IMG/VR virus record: IMGVR_UViG_3300024343_000772
Location: 1 to 56,340 of that record
DNA length: 56,340 bases
DNA from: a virus
Reading direction: 5' to 3' (one strand)
Shown: positions 14,665 through 23,337 of the stretch, one piece after another
How positions within the stretch are numbered: the first letter of the stretch is position 1
Layout: each line of letters opens with the position of its first letter
Position numbers and translations under genes: made by a program
Notes under the pieces: generated by a model
What the model saw: the letters and a program-made list of their open reading frames with translations, nothing else
Told to the model about the DNA's origin: nothing
The model's database searches: none

Positions 14665-15311
14665 ATATTGAAAAGAAGCTGACACAGATTTGGATAGGAC
14701 CTAAGCCTGCTCCGCTTACATGGATGCACACTTGGAGAGATAAACATCCTGACTGGGAATATTCTATATTTGATGATAGTATGCTTCATAATCGTAAATG
14801 GCATAACCAACATTTAATTGATCGTTACTATGCAATGCAAAAGTGGCCAGGTGTATCAGACTTAATAAGATATGAATTGTTATATGAAAGAGGTGGCTTT
14901 TGGCCAGAAGCTGATATGACTTGCTTAGAAAATACTGATGAGTTGTTTACTTCACCAAAAGATCATGCTTATTCTTGTTATGAAAATGAAAAAGGAAGAC
15001 AAAACTTTATTCAACCTATTATGGCATGTAATCCAGGTAATGCTTTCGTAAAACATGTCATAGATACATTACATATATTAACACCAAACGAATTAAGCCC
15101 AGAACCTTTTAGATCAACTGGAAATCTATTCTTAGCTCGTCATGTTCCGCATTGGATGCATCAACTTACAGTATGGCCCAGTCATTACTTCATTCCTTTG
15201 TTTTACATTGGCGGAGCTAAAAGATATGATGGACCTGATAAGGTTTATGCCGATCATAAATGGGGATCAACCGGCCATGCAAATAGTATAACATATGATA
15301 AGGGTTTATAA
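14661..15311 (+). CDS. Glycosyltransferase, DXD sugar-binding (GT32-like)
   Basis: A 216-residue protein starting at the GTG at 14661 (GTGA overlap with the methyltransferase). The family pattern is clear: LTQIWIGPKPAP, then HPDWEYSIFDD, then SDLIRYELLYERGGFWPEAD. The last corresponds to the donor-binding GGxYxDxD; here EAD stands for DTD, which may alter metal binding. It would transfer a sugar onto a surface or virion glycan. Confidence 0.75.
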   Translation: MNIEKKLTQIWIGPKPAPLTWMHTWRDKHPDWEYSIFDDSMLHNRKWHNQHLIDRYYAMQKWPGVSDLIRYELLYERGGFWPEADMTCLENTDELFTSPKDHAYSCYENEKGRQNFIQPIMACNPGNAFVKHVIDTLHILTPNELSPEPFRSTGNLFLARHVPHWMHQLTVWPSHYFIPLFYIGGAKRYDGPDKVYADHKWGSTGHANSITYDKGL

Positions 15312-15982
15312 TGTACATATCTCACAAATATAAATTGATATTTTTAAGATCTCCGAAAACCGCTAGTAGCAGCTTATCAGAGTTTTTTATTAAAAACATT
15401 CCCGATCCTGATGCTATATACACGCCAGTAGAAGATAGTAATATAAAAGGAACATTGAGTCAGGATATTATTAATAGATATAAAACTCATTTCAAATTTT
15501 ATCATTTTACTTTGCAAGATATAATTGATAATAATATTATTACGAAAGAACAGGCATTATCATATCGTTCTATTTGTGTTATAAGAGATCCAGTCGATAG
15601 ACAAAAAAGTTTTTACTACTTTTATAAAAAATGGAAACAACCTGGTTCTCAAGCGAGCATTGAACAATACAACGATTGGACATCAAACGGTCCTTTTATA
15701 GGTGAACCTAACTCTGGTATATTACAATCATCTTTTTTAAAAATCGATAACAAAATTGTAGGAGAGTATTGGTTGTATCAAAACTTTCATAATGATTTAA
15801 GTCAATTAATGCGAGAATTAGACTTATCGGTAACACATATGTTACCACAGCATAAGACAGACTTTAGAAAAAACAGAGATAACGAAATAAAGTTTAACGA
15901 GTTTGCCACTGATAATTTAAACAAATTCTTTGGTTCAGATGTTAAGTTGTATAATGAATTATTAGAAGAGACTTATGTATGA
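15311..15982 (+). CDS. Sulfotransferase-like protein
   Basis: A 223-residue protein. The N-terminal P-loop-like RSPKTASSS (residues 13-21) binds the 5'-phosphosulfate of PAPS, and CVIRDPVDRQKSFYYF matches the 3'-phosphate motif of the Sulfotransfer_2 group. It would sulfate a sugar. It overlaps both neighbours, so it belongs with the glycosyltransferases. Confidence 0.75.
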   Translation: MYISHKYKLIFLRSPKTASSSLSEFFIKNIPDPDAIYTPVEDSNIKGTLSQDIINRYKTHFKFYHFTLQDIIDNNIITKEQALSYRSICVIRDPVDRQKSFYYFYKKWKQPGSQASIEQYNDWTSNGPFIGEPNSGILQSSFLKIDNKIVGEYWLYQNFHNDLSQLMRELDLSVTHMLPQHKTDFRKNRDNEIKFNEFATDNLNKFFGSDVKLYNELLEETYV

Positions 15983-16662
15983 AAGCTTACATATTAAAGA
16001 TTGATACTCAAACATCGAATGAATATGCTAAAGTTTGTTCTGATAGCTGCAACAATATAGGACTTGATTGGGAGTATTTTAACGGGTTTCAAAACATGTC
16101 TGGAAAGATGGCTTTTAATACTTTAAATATCCCTGGTTTACCTGTAGAAACATACAGTCACATCGATAACCCTTCTACTGGCCATAAAGCTATGTGTGCT
16201 ACAGCTGGTCATTTTGCGATATGGCAGAAAATTGCTAAGTCTGACCACGATGTAGGTATAGTTTTAGAACATGACGCAGTTATGTTACAACCAGTAACTA
16301 TACAAATACCAGAAAATACTATCGTTGTTCTTGGTTACAAAGTTAAAGATAAAGATAGATACGATCACAAATCTGCTGGTGTTCCTAATGATTTAATAAG
16401 AATTGACGGGCACGAAGGAGCTCACGCTTATGCAATAACTAAAAGAACTGCTAAGTTCTTGCTCAATGAATTGAGCATACAAGGTGTTCATAGCGCAATA
16501 GATAATGATTATTTTATTAGAAGACAGCGCAGAACTGCAATGCCTTTAACTATAGCATCACCTACACCAGCTATAGGATGGTTAAGGGAATCTACCATAT
16601 GGCAAGAAAGTTCTCATACTAATTATGAATTTATACCCTCTTTTCATAAATATTATAAATAG
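15979..16662 (+). CDS. Glycosyltransferase family 25 (LPS-type)
   Basis: A 227-residue protein. GHKAMCATAGHFAIWQKIA followed by GIVLEHDAVM is the GT25 pattern (usual form LEDDV, here LEHDA), and GAHAYAITKRTAKFLL follows. This family adds galactose or glucose to lipooligosaccharide. It is the last gene of the four-gene sugar run; a late box lies in its last codons. Confidence 0.75.
   Translation: MKAYILKIDTQTSNEYAKVCSDSCNNIGLDWEYFNGFQNMSGKMAFNTLNIPGLPVETYSHIDNPSTGHKAMCATAGHFAIWQKIAKSDHDVGIVLEHDAVMLQPVTIQIPENTIVVLGYKVKDKDRYDHKSAGVPNDLIRIDGHEGAHAYAITKRTAKFLLNELSIQGVHSAIDNDYFIRRQRRTAMPLTIASPTPAIGWLRESTIWQESSHTNYEFIPSFHKYYK
16654..16661 (+). promoter_or_regulatory. T4-type late promoter box
   Basis: TATAAATA in the end of the GT25 gene, 32 nt upstream of the ATG at 16694. 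It should drive the virion gene block that follows. Confidence 0.65.
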
Positions 16663-16693
16663 AAATAAATCTCAATACAATAGGATTGCTCTC

Positions 16694-18802
16694 ATGGCTG
16701 ATGATAAAGACGTTAAAACAGATGAAAAATCTAAAAAGAAAAATTCTAAGAATTTTGACAGTTCAAAATATATAGATGTAGAACCTACATTGGATGAAAA
16801 AGAAGAGACTAACGAGGCTCTTTTAACCAGAATGCAAAGACGTGCACGCGGTATTACAATGCGTAAAAATCGTTTTAAGATTAAAAGAGGTAGAGAAAAA
16901 GCTGCCCGCAGAATGGCATCAGTCGAAATACTTAAAAAGAGAGCACGTAAACAAGCTATACGCAATTTAAAAGCCAAATTCGCTAAAAATAAAAGATATG
17001 CTGAAATGAGCGCTGGTGAAAAGATAGTCATCGATAAAAGAATTTCTAAGTTACCAGCATCTAGATTGAATGCTATGGCTCGTAAGTTATTGCCAAGTGT
17101 CAAAACTGCTGAACGCGCAAGAAAAACACATGCTAAGAAAGAGTCTGTTTCTTTATCAAGCATGGTAGATAATAATTTAAATGAAGCAACAATGTGGGGT
17201 CAAAGACAAGGCAAGCGTCCTCATATGCTTCTTGATAAAGATAACAAACCAAAATTCGATAAACGTTTTAGAATGTATAAACCTAAAATGGAAGAAAGTG
17301 TTGATGATTTTGATGAGATCCTCAATTTATTAGAAACAACAGAAGATTACGTTAGTAGCGAACAAGGACGAGAAGATATGCAAAGCTTTAAAGAAAACAC
17401 AAGGCTAAAGTTAATTAATAAAATTAAAAACTCAGGCGTAGTTAAGTCAGGTTCCATGTCAAAAGACGCACCAGTTAAAAAGGAAAAAGAAGAGATCAAA
17501 GAGCTATCGATTGCTGACGTTCAAAAGGCCACAGCGATGGCAAAGAAACGACAAGAAAAGGAACGTAATGCTAAAGGAAAAACCAGTGTATCGACGACTG
17601 ATCTTGCAGCACGTATGCCTAAGAAAGAAGCAGCTGATTTAGCAGATCTCGCAAACGAAAAGATTAAAGATAAAAAAGAAATTGGTGAAATACCAAAAGA
17701 CAGCGAAAGAAAATTTAAGCGTCGTAAAACCGTAGTTGATAAAGAAATAGAAAAAAATGACGTGGAAGAAGCAGCAACTCAAAGATCTTTGTTAAACATT
17801 GTTGCTAAAAACGAAGCATTTGGTCGTGCAAGATTTTCTCAAGAACTAAAAAGAAAAGGAATGGATGTAAATAAAATGCATTCCGACAATGTTAAAGATG
17901 CAGAAGCTGCAAAGAAAAGATCGGCAGAAGCTGAAAAAGATTTAGCTGATTTCAGAAAAAAGCACGGAATGAAAGAGTCAACAAACGGTGTACGTCAACC
18001 AAAGCATATGGACCCTAAGCCAACAAGCATTAAATCTATTACTACAACCAAAAGAAATCCTACTAAAGTTAAACCAAAACCGGCTGCAAACAACCGGCCA
18101 GGATATGTTGCTGGAGATGAGTACATTGGTGAAGCACAACTTGACGAGTTATCGCCTGAAACAATGATGAGCTATAAAAAGAAAGCTGATTACAGTGCAG
18201 ATCGTGCAGCAAACTCTGCAGCTGCTAAAATTCTTAGAGGTAAAGATAAAGACGGCAATAGAGCTGATCATTCTCCTGAACTTAAGACTATGAAAAAACG
18301 CAGAGAAGGCGACAGACTGTATAATACAAGAGCTGCCGATAAGTTAAGAAAGGCTTTACAAAAAGAAGCTACTATTCCTGATGGACAAACTGCTTTTACA
18401 AAAAGACCAGATGTGACAGATAGCGATAAAGATAAACTTCTTAAGATTAAAGCAATGATGGATAAAGAACGCTCAAAGAAAAATACGAATGAGAAATATG
18501 CTTCAGATGCTCAACGTAAAGCAGTATGGGCATCGAGAAATGATAAGAAAAATGAAGCCCAGGTAGACGAGATGGATATTTCTGTTAAGTCTATTACTAA
18601 GTCAGGACTTAGAAAAGTTGGTGATGAACCTAAACTAAAGGCTGATTTAAAAGCTTTAAGAGATAGACTTAATAAAGATAAGGGTGACGGATACGGCTCA
18701 AATAAATCATTAAAAGCTAATTACGGCGAAGAAGCTGGTGCAGGAGAACAAGGTACTGATAAATTAGTTAATAGATTTAAAAAGGACACTCCCAATGCTT
18801 AG
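16694..18802 (+). CDS. Large lysine/arginine-rich virion (head core) protein candidate
   Basis: A 702-residue protein from the ATG at 16694; the frame is open further upstream but a late box and the previous gene argue for this start. It is very basic, with long helical runs (RMQRRARGITMRKNRF, KRARKQAIRNLKAKFAK) and repeated acidic short segments such as EAQLDELSPE, which is shared with the protein at 21641. Similar proteins occur in marine T4-like phages without known role. The L-x-E sequences would suit cleavage by the prohead protease. It probably lies inside the head. That is inference. Confidence 0.7.
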   Translation: MADDKDVKTDEKSKKKNSKNFDSSKYIDVEPTLDEKEETNEALLTRMQRRARGITMRKNRFKIKRGREKAARRMASVEILKKRARKQAIRNLKAKFAKNKRYAEMSAGEKIVIDKRISKLPASRLNAMARKLLPSVKTAERARKTHAKKESVSLSSMVDNNLNEATMWGQRQGKRPHMLLDKDNKPKFDKRFRMYKPKMEESVDDFDEILNLLETTEDYVSSEQGREDMQSFKENTRLKLINKIKNSGVVKSGSMSKDAPVKKEKEEIKELSIADVQKATAMAKKRQEKERNAKGKTSVSTTDLAARMPKKEAADLADLANEKIKDKKEIGEIPKDSERKFKRRKTVVDKEIEKNDVEEAATQRSLLNIVAKNEAFGRARFSQELKRKGMDVNKMHSDNVKDAEAAKKRSAEAEKDLADFRKKHGMKESTNGVRQPKHMDPKPTSIKSITTTKRNPTKVKPKPAANNRPGYVAGDEYIGEAQLDELSPETMMSYKKKADYSADRAANSAAAKILRGKDKDGNRADHSPELKTMKKRREGDRLYNTRAADKLRKALQKEATIPDGQTAFTKRPDVTDSDKDKLLKIKAMMDKERSKKNTNEKYASDAQRKAVWASRNDKKNEAQVDEMDISVKSITKSGLRKVGDEPKLKADLKALRDRLNKDKGDGYGSNKSLKANYGEEAGAGEQGTDKLVNRFKKDTPNA

Positions 18803-19292
18803 TTTTAAACAATTTGTTATTGAAGCAAGAGATACTCATTGCTCAGATAAATGTTGTGGTTCCGACGTTAAAAGAGAAGATTGCGATTGCCCACCAACTT
18901 GTGAGCATTGTAATTGCAACGCAGTTGACGAAGCTTGTTGGGATACTCATAAACAAGTAGGAATGAAGAAAAAAGGCGATAAGATGGTACCAGATTGTGT
19001 ACCTAAAGAAGATGTAGATGAAGGTATTGTTGGATCAGCTTTATCAGGCGTATTTAAAGGCGCTGCTAAAACAGTTGTAGGTGGAACACGCCTAGCCGGT
19101 AAGGGTATCAGAAGAGCATCTGTAGCAGGGAGAGCAGACGCAGCTGAGAAAAAAGCTAAAAAAGCCGAACAAAAGAATAAAGATCGTGAAAGACTTACTA
19201 AGATGAAAGCAAGATACGATGCTGCAAAAGCTAAAGCAAGAGAAAGAGCTAATGCACCGGTAAAGCCAACTAAATCAGGAGCTACTTCATGA
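18795..19292 (+). CDS. Internal head protein candidate with capsid targeting sequence, Cys-rich
   Basis: A 165-residue protein. The N-terminus MLSFKQFVIEA matches the T4 capsid targeting sequence MKTYQEFIAEA (E at position 10). A Cys-rich stretch follows (eleven Cys within residues ~14-55), including ACWDTHKQVGMKKKGDKM, a motif common in phage proteins. The rest is a basic helical tail. T4 proteins with this leader are packed in the prohead, trimmed by gp21 protease and injected. Confidence 0.7.
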   Translation: MLSFKQFVIEARDTHCSDKCCGSDVKREDCDCPPTCEHCNCNAVDEACWDTHKQVGMKKKGDKMVPDCVPKEDVDEGIVGSALSGVFKGAAKTVVGGTRLAGKGIRRASVAGRADAAEKKAKKAEQKNKDRERLTKMKARYDAAKAKARERANAPVKPTKSGATS

Positions 19293-19519
19293 AAAAGTTT
19301 AAGTCATTCTTAGAAGCAAAAGACCAAAATCCTGGTGAATACGATCAAGAAGGAAGCATGGCTAAGACATCTTTGCGCACTATGATAGATGCTGCAACTG
19401 AATTGTCTAATATGCTAGGCGATGATGATAATCTACCAGAATGGGTTCAAGGCAAAATTACTAAGGCCACTGATTATATTGATACCGCAAGAGATTATAT
19501 GAAGTCAGAAAAGAGTTAA
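19289..19519 (+). CDS. Internal head protein candidate, small
   Basis: A 76-residue protein starting MKKFKSFLEAK (Glu at position 9). The C-terminal half (LPEWVQGKITKATDYIDTA) is a conserved phage pattern of unknown role. It overlaps the gene before by ATGA. Confidence 0.65.
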   Translation: MKKFKSFLEAKDQNPGEYDQEGSMAKTSLRTMIDAATELSNMLGDDDNLPEWVQGKITKATDYIDTARDYMKSEKS

Positions 19520-19522
19520 TAA

Positions 19523-19903
19523 ATGTTAAGATTTAAGCTTTTTTGCGAAAGAGTAACTCAGAGACAGATTACTGATTTAGAAAAATTTGGTGATAAACTG
19601 CTTAATAAGTACAATATCGATATCGAGTTTTCTAGACATTTCGCAGATAGGATGAATGATCCAAGAAACAAACCAGAGATTAAGATAGCAGAGCTTCAGA
19701 AACTGTTTAAAAAGATTGCTAAGAGAAAAGGCAAATCAATTAAACAGTTAGGGCCTGATGTGCAAGCTGTTTTAAAAGATATTGATACAGATTTAAATTT
19801 GCCTATTGTTATTCATTATAACAAAGGTGAATTTGAGATTACGCATAAAACTATTATGCGCAAAAAGAATTTTAGAACCCCAAACGACGTGGTGAAAGTA
19901 TGA
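19523..19903 (+). CDS. Internal head protein candidate, conserved phage family
   Basis: A 126-residue basic protein starting MLRFKLFCERV. The body (FSRHFADRMNDPRNKPEIK, QLGPDVQAVLKDIDTDLNLP, KTIMRKKNFRTPND) matches a family widespread in T4-like phages. The fold looks like a small nuclease or toxin (RelE-like), but this is not shown. Confidence 0.68.
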   Translation: MLRFKLFCERVTQRQITDLEKFGDKLLNKYNIDIEFSRHFADRMNDPRNKPEIKIAELQKLFKKIAKRKGKSIKQLGPDVQAVLKDIDTDLNLPIVIHYNKGEFEITHKTIMRKKNFRTPNDVVKV

Positions 19904-20358
19904 AAAGATTTATTCAGTTTACAGAAAACGCTAGTTACTATAAAGGCATTCCTAAAAAACAAAAAGATGACAGAGAACGTCATTTTGAAAAAGGCGCAAA
20001 GATGGATGATGGTAATCCAGCTGCTTATAAACCTGCTCCAGGAGATAAAGATGCTAAGACTAAAGAGTCAAAGCATACAAAGAAAGCACGCGCAATGGGT
20101 TTTACAAACGAAGAGTTTGATTTCTTAGGAGAAGACGCTGCAGGTAAATCTTTAGCAGATAAAGCAAAAAAATCGGGTATGGCCGCAGGTATTTTGCGTA
20201 AAGTATATAATAGAGGTGTTGCGGCATGGCGTACTGGACATAAACCTGGCACAACTCCACAACAATGGGGTCATGCTAGGGTAAATTCTTTCATTACAAA
20301 GTCTTCTGGTACTTGGGGAGGAGCTGATAAAGACTTAGCTTCTAAGGTAAAAAAATGA
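19900..20358 (+). CDS. Internal head protein candidate with DUF5824-like domain
   Basis: A 152-residue protein starting MKRFIQFTENA. The middle has AAYKPAPGDKDAKTKESKHTK, a pattern seen in other phage head proteins. The C-terminal half (AGILRKVYNRGVAAWRTGHK, QQWGHARVNSFITK) is the DUF5824 pattern. It overlaps both neighbours by ATGA. Role unknown. Confidence 0.72.
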   Translation: MKRFIQFTENASYYKGIPKKQKDDRERHFEKGAKMDDGNPAAYKPAPGDKDAKTKESKHTKKARAMGFTNEEFDFLGEDAAGKSLADKAKKSGMAAGILRKVYNRGVAAWRTGHKPGTTPQQWGHARVNSFITKSSGTWGGADKDLASKVKK

Positions 20359-21260
20359 TAACTTTTAAACAATATATAGCAGAACAAGAAGATAAGGCTA
20401 CACCTGGCTTTGATAAAGATAAAGATGGAAACGTTTTTGTTGCTCATGATACTTCATTCGACAGGAAAAAAGAAAAAGAAAAGAAAAAAGATACTAACGA
20501 ATCTATAATAAAAAAAGTTAAAAAAGCTTTTGGCGTTAAAGCAGATCATGAAAAATCTTTAGCTGATCACGCTGCGAGTCATAATAAAACAGATCACAGT
20601 GAACATCTATCAAACCATTCTTCTCGCGCACATGATGACAATCATGAGAGTGAAGCTTTCGGTCATTTTAAACGTAACTCTTCAGAAATGAATGAGCATT
20701 TAATAAGTCAGCATAAAAAAGGATTAAGTCCTGATCATCACAAAGGCTACAGTAAAAAAGCTGCTCACGAGCACAAAATACATAAAATGGACCATTCGCA
20801 TTGGGATGACCACAGTGAATTTCCTGATCGTCACGAGCAAAAACATATTCGCAATAGCGAAGCCCATGTGCATCACACAATCCATAAACATTCTAAACCT
20901 CTTGGTAAAAAAATAACTTTGTATCACGGTTCACATCACGACTTTGGTGCAGCAGCTGCAAAACATCCAAAAGGTATAATTCACAACCCAGCTCATATGT
21001 CTACATCACATGATCATAAATCAGCAAAAGAATTTGGAAGCGGACATATTCTTGCAATTCACGCCGATAAGAAAACTAAAGCCGTTCATATAGACGGCGA
21101 AGGCGCACGCCAACAGTCCAACCATCCTGAAAAAGAAACAGTTCTTCCAGCTGGAACTAAATTAAAACATGTTAAATCACATAAAACATCCGACGGCTAT
21201 ACAGTACACCACTTTAAAGTCCATAGTCAACACGATAATGGCAAGCATTACGATCACTAG
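20355..21260 (+). CDS. Head-targeted ADP-ribosyltransferase candidate (Alt analogue)
   Basis: A 301-residue protein in three parts. Residues 1-11 (MITFKQYIAEQ) are close to the T4 capsid targeting sequence. Residues ~60-180 are an extremely histidine-rich linker. Residues ~185-295 fit an ADP-ribosyltransferase fold: ITLYHG (187-192), the STS motif in HMSTSHDHKSAKEF (S216-T217-S218), and E-x-E at 259-261 in EKETVLPAGTKL. The first motif has His where R-S-ExE enzymes have Arg. T4 Alt is likewise a head-packed, injected ADP-ribosyltransferase that modifies host RNA polymerase. Target here unknown. Confidence 0.68.
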   Translation: MITFKQYIAEQEDKATPGFDKDKDGNVFVAHDTSFDRKKEKEKKKDTNESIIKKVKKAFGVKADHEKSLADHAASHNKTDHSEHLSNHSSRAHDDNHESEAFGHFKRNSSEMNEHLISQHKKGLSPDHHKGYSKKAAHEHKIHKMDHSHWDDHSEFPDRHEQKHIRNSEAHVHHTIHKHSKPLGKKITLYHGSHHDFGAAAAKHPKGIIHNPAHMSTSHDHKSAKEFGSGHILAIHADKKTKAVHIDGEGARQQSNHPEKETVLPAGTKLKHVKSHKTSDGYTVHHFKVHSQHDNGKHYDH

Positions 21261-21271
21261 AGAGATATTAG

Positions 21272-21595
21272 ATGAAAACTTTTAAAACATATATTAGTGA
21301 ATTATATACTGAAGAAAAAGATCCACGTTTAAAGAACGCTGGTGTAGCCGGTTTTAATAAAGCCAAAGGTACTCCTTCTCATCCTACTAAAAGTCATATT
21401 GTTGTTGCTAAAGATGGTGACAAAGTTAAAACAATTCGATTTGGTCAGCAAGGTGCAAGTACAGCTGGTGATCCTAAAAAGGGTGAGTCTGATAAAATGA
21501 AAGCAAAACGTAAGTCGTTTAAGGCTCGCCACGGTAAAAACATCGCTAAAGGGAAAATGTCAGCCGCATATTGGGCTGATAAGGTCAAATGGTAA
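21272..21595 (+). CDS. Internal head protein candidate, DUF6321-like
   Basis: A 107-residue basic protein starting MKTFKTYISEL. The body is strongly conserved in phages: KDPRLKNAGVAGFNKAK, HPTKSHIVVAKDGDKVKTIR and the C-terminal KGKMSAAYWADKVKW (DUF6321-like). Role unknown. Confidence 0.78.
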   Translation: MKTFKTYISELYTEEKDPRLKNAGVAGFNKAKGTPSHPTKSHIVVAKDGDKVKTIRFGQQGASTAGDPKKGESDKMKAKRKSFKARHGKNIAKGKMSAAYWADKVKW

Positions 21596-21601
21596 TTTTT
21601 T

Positions 21602-21609
21602 TATAAATA
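21602..21609 (+). promoter_or_regulatory. T4-type late promoter box
   Basis: TATAAATA 31 nt upstream of the start at 21641. Confidence 0.6.
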
Positions 21610-21640
21610 CTATCAGTAAACATACAAAAAGGAAATCAAA

Positions 21641-21958
21641 ATGAAACGGTTTAGTACATTCATTAACGAATTAGAAGAAAGTAAAAAGAAACTTTCTGGT
21701 GGACAAAAGGCGTTAGATAAAGATAACGATGGAGACATTGACGGTGACGATTTTGCTATGATGCGTAAAAAGAAAAACGAAGAAACAGAACAGCTTGACG
21801 AATTATCACCTGAAAAGTTAGGAACTTATATTAATAAAGCTTCTGATGATGCTTCTGATTTCCAGAATACGTCTAAGCGTAAAAAAGGTATTATGAGAGC
21901 TACTAAGAAATTAGTTACGAAAGCTGGTGGCGATAAAGACCAGGTCACAAACTATTAA
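21641..21958 (+). CDS. Internal head protein candidate with EF-hand-like loop
   Basis: A 105-residue protein starting MKRFSTFINELEE. Residues ~25-37 (DKDNDGDIDGDDF) have the spacing of a calcium-binding EF-hand loop, and EQLDELSPEKLGTYINKA repeats a motif of the 16694 protein. It has a strong AAAAAGGAAA site and its own late box. Confidence 0.72.
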   Translation: MKRFSTFINELEESKKKLSGGQKALDKDNDGDIDGDDFAMMRKKKNEETEQLDELSPEKLGTYINKASDDASDFQNTSKRKKGIMRATKKLVTKAGGDKDQVTNY

Positions 21959-21982
21959 TTAACCCAAACTAGGAGAACAACA

Positions 21983-22285
21983 ATGGCACTATGGGGAAAA
22001 ACAGATGCACTAGCTTCCGTACCAAAATGGTTGGAAGATGCTGCATCAAACACAAACAAATCAAACGATCGCGATAACGCAATCTTTGTCGACCTTACAG
22101 AGGCAGGCATTGCATCTAACCGCGCTAAAGGTATTACTGGTCCAGGCTGGTGGTTGTATCATACATCAAATAGCCGTCATTATGCAGAATGCTTGGTACC
22201 GATGAAAGTAACCGCAGTTGCTGCTGGCGACTTAGGTGTTACTGGTGATACAGCTGTTGAAGACGCGATTGTAGCTGACGCATAA
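21983..22285 (+). CDS. Small conserved virion protein candidate
   Basis: A 100-residue protein, slightly acidic, with a good AGGAG site. It starts MALWGKTDALASVPKWL, like small proteins of marine T4-like phages, and contains GITGPGWWLYHTSNSRHYAE. A head or decoration role is likely from context only. Confidence 0.65.
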   Translation: MALWGKTDALASVPKWLEDAASNTNKSNDRDNAIFVDLTEAGIASNRAKGITGPGWWLYHTSNSRHYAECLVPMKVTAVAAGDLGVTGDTAVEDAIVADA

Positions 22286-22290
22286 ACAAA

Positions 22291-22665
22291 ATGAAATTAA
22301 CAGAATCAACCTTTCTGTTATTTGCTTCGAAGTATTACGACAATCCTAATTGTACTGATATAATCGAATTCGATGAGGACTTGAAAAGATTTCAATATTT
22401 ACGTAAACTTTTTGGTAGATATAGACAAGATAATGATTTGAAAGAAAGGTTGATTTTGAACCACTTGATCGTCATATATAATATTTTTGGACCTGAAGCA
22501 ACTAACATGCTCTTTATGAAGCTACATGACTATCACGAGTATTTAAAGCCGTTCGTAGAGTATTTAAACTTTATGCCTTCGGTAATAGAATATGATGATA
22601 TTATGCTTAGTAAAGATAATATTATTTCAGATATAAGTATAAGCGAAAAGCTTAGAGGAATTTAA
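22291..22665 (+). CDS. Conserved T4-like phage protein (DUF7207-like)
   Basis: A 124-residue helical protein. The pattern FDEDLKRFQYLRKLFGRY, LKERLILNHLIVIYNIFG and LKPFVEYLNFMP is conserved in T4-like phages. Role unknown. It is co-located with the next gene as in relatives. Confidence 0.78.
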   Translation: MKLTESTFLLFASKYYDNPNCTDIIEFDEDLKRFQYLRKLFGRYRQDNDLKERLILNHLIVIYNIFGPEATNMLFMKLHDYHEYLKPFVEYLNFMPSVIEYDDIMLSKDNIISDISISEKLRGI

Positions 22666-22668
22666 CAA

Positions 22669-23337
22669 ATGGTAGTAGATCTATTTTTAGTCTATCAATT
22701 TATAAGACGTTTAGCTACACCATTTAATAAATGGGAAGCACATAAACTCGGCATCATTGATGATAAGGGTAATGTCTTAATTAAATCAAAAGAATTTACT
22801 AACTCTCGTCAGAGAAAGGCGTGGGGTATATTTGATAGAATGATAGCAAATCTAAAGAAACTCCTAGCTAAAGTGCCTGGTGGTAGTTCTAGATTTGCTA
22901 CATACGCAGCTGCGTTATTCCTCATTAAAGAATATAAAGTGTTCACAGATGAATCAACTCTTACTGAAGACATAAGTGATGAACAACTACAAGAATCTAT
23001 GGAATTATTTTCTAGTAGGTATAACCATTATACTGTATTAGCTGAAAATGTCAACGAAAAGTTGAAAAAGAGTGATGATATGGGTGCTTGGATAGACGAC
23101 TTTCAAGACTCAGACGCTCCTCAGTTTAAAGGTAAATCAAAAGAGAAAAAACGTAAGATGGCAATTGCTGCAAAGCTAAGTGCTATGGATGAAGAACCAG
23201 TTAATAATGTAGGTGGTGGTAATATCGCCGGAATGGATGGTGGCCATATGTCTAAAGCAGGACAAAAGAAATGGACGTCAAAGAATAGTTCTTCAAAAAA
23301 TAAAAGACTAAGAGACATTATTGGAGATAAAACATGA
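22669..23337 (+). CDS. Conserved T4-like phage protein, unknown role
   Basis: A 222-residue protein. The N-terminal part (FIRRLATPFNKWEAHKLGII, MIANLKKLLAKVPGGSSRFA) is well conserved in T4-like phages. The C-terminal part is basic and low-complexity. It is likely a virion protein by context. The stop overlaps the endolysin start by ATGA. Confidence 0.75.
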   Translation: MVVDLFLVYQFIRRLATPFNKWEAHKLGIIDDKGNVLIKSKEFTNSRQRKAWGIFDRMIANLKKLLAKVPGGSSRFATYAAALFLIKEYKVFTDESTLTEDISDEQLQESMELFSSRYNHYTVLAENVNEKLKKSDDMGAWIDDFQDSDAPQFKGKSKEKKRKMAIAAKLSAMDEEPVNNVGGGNIAGMDGGHMSKAGQKKWTSKNSSSKNKRLRDIIGDKT

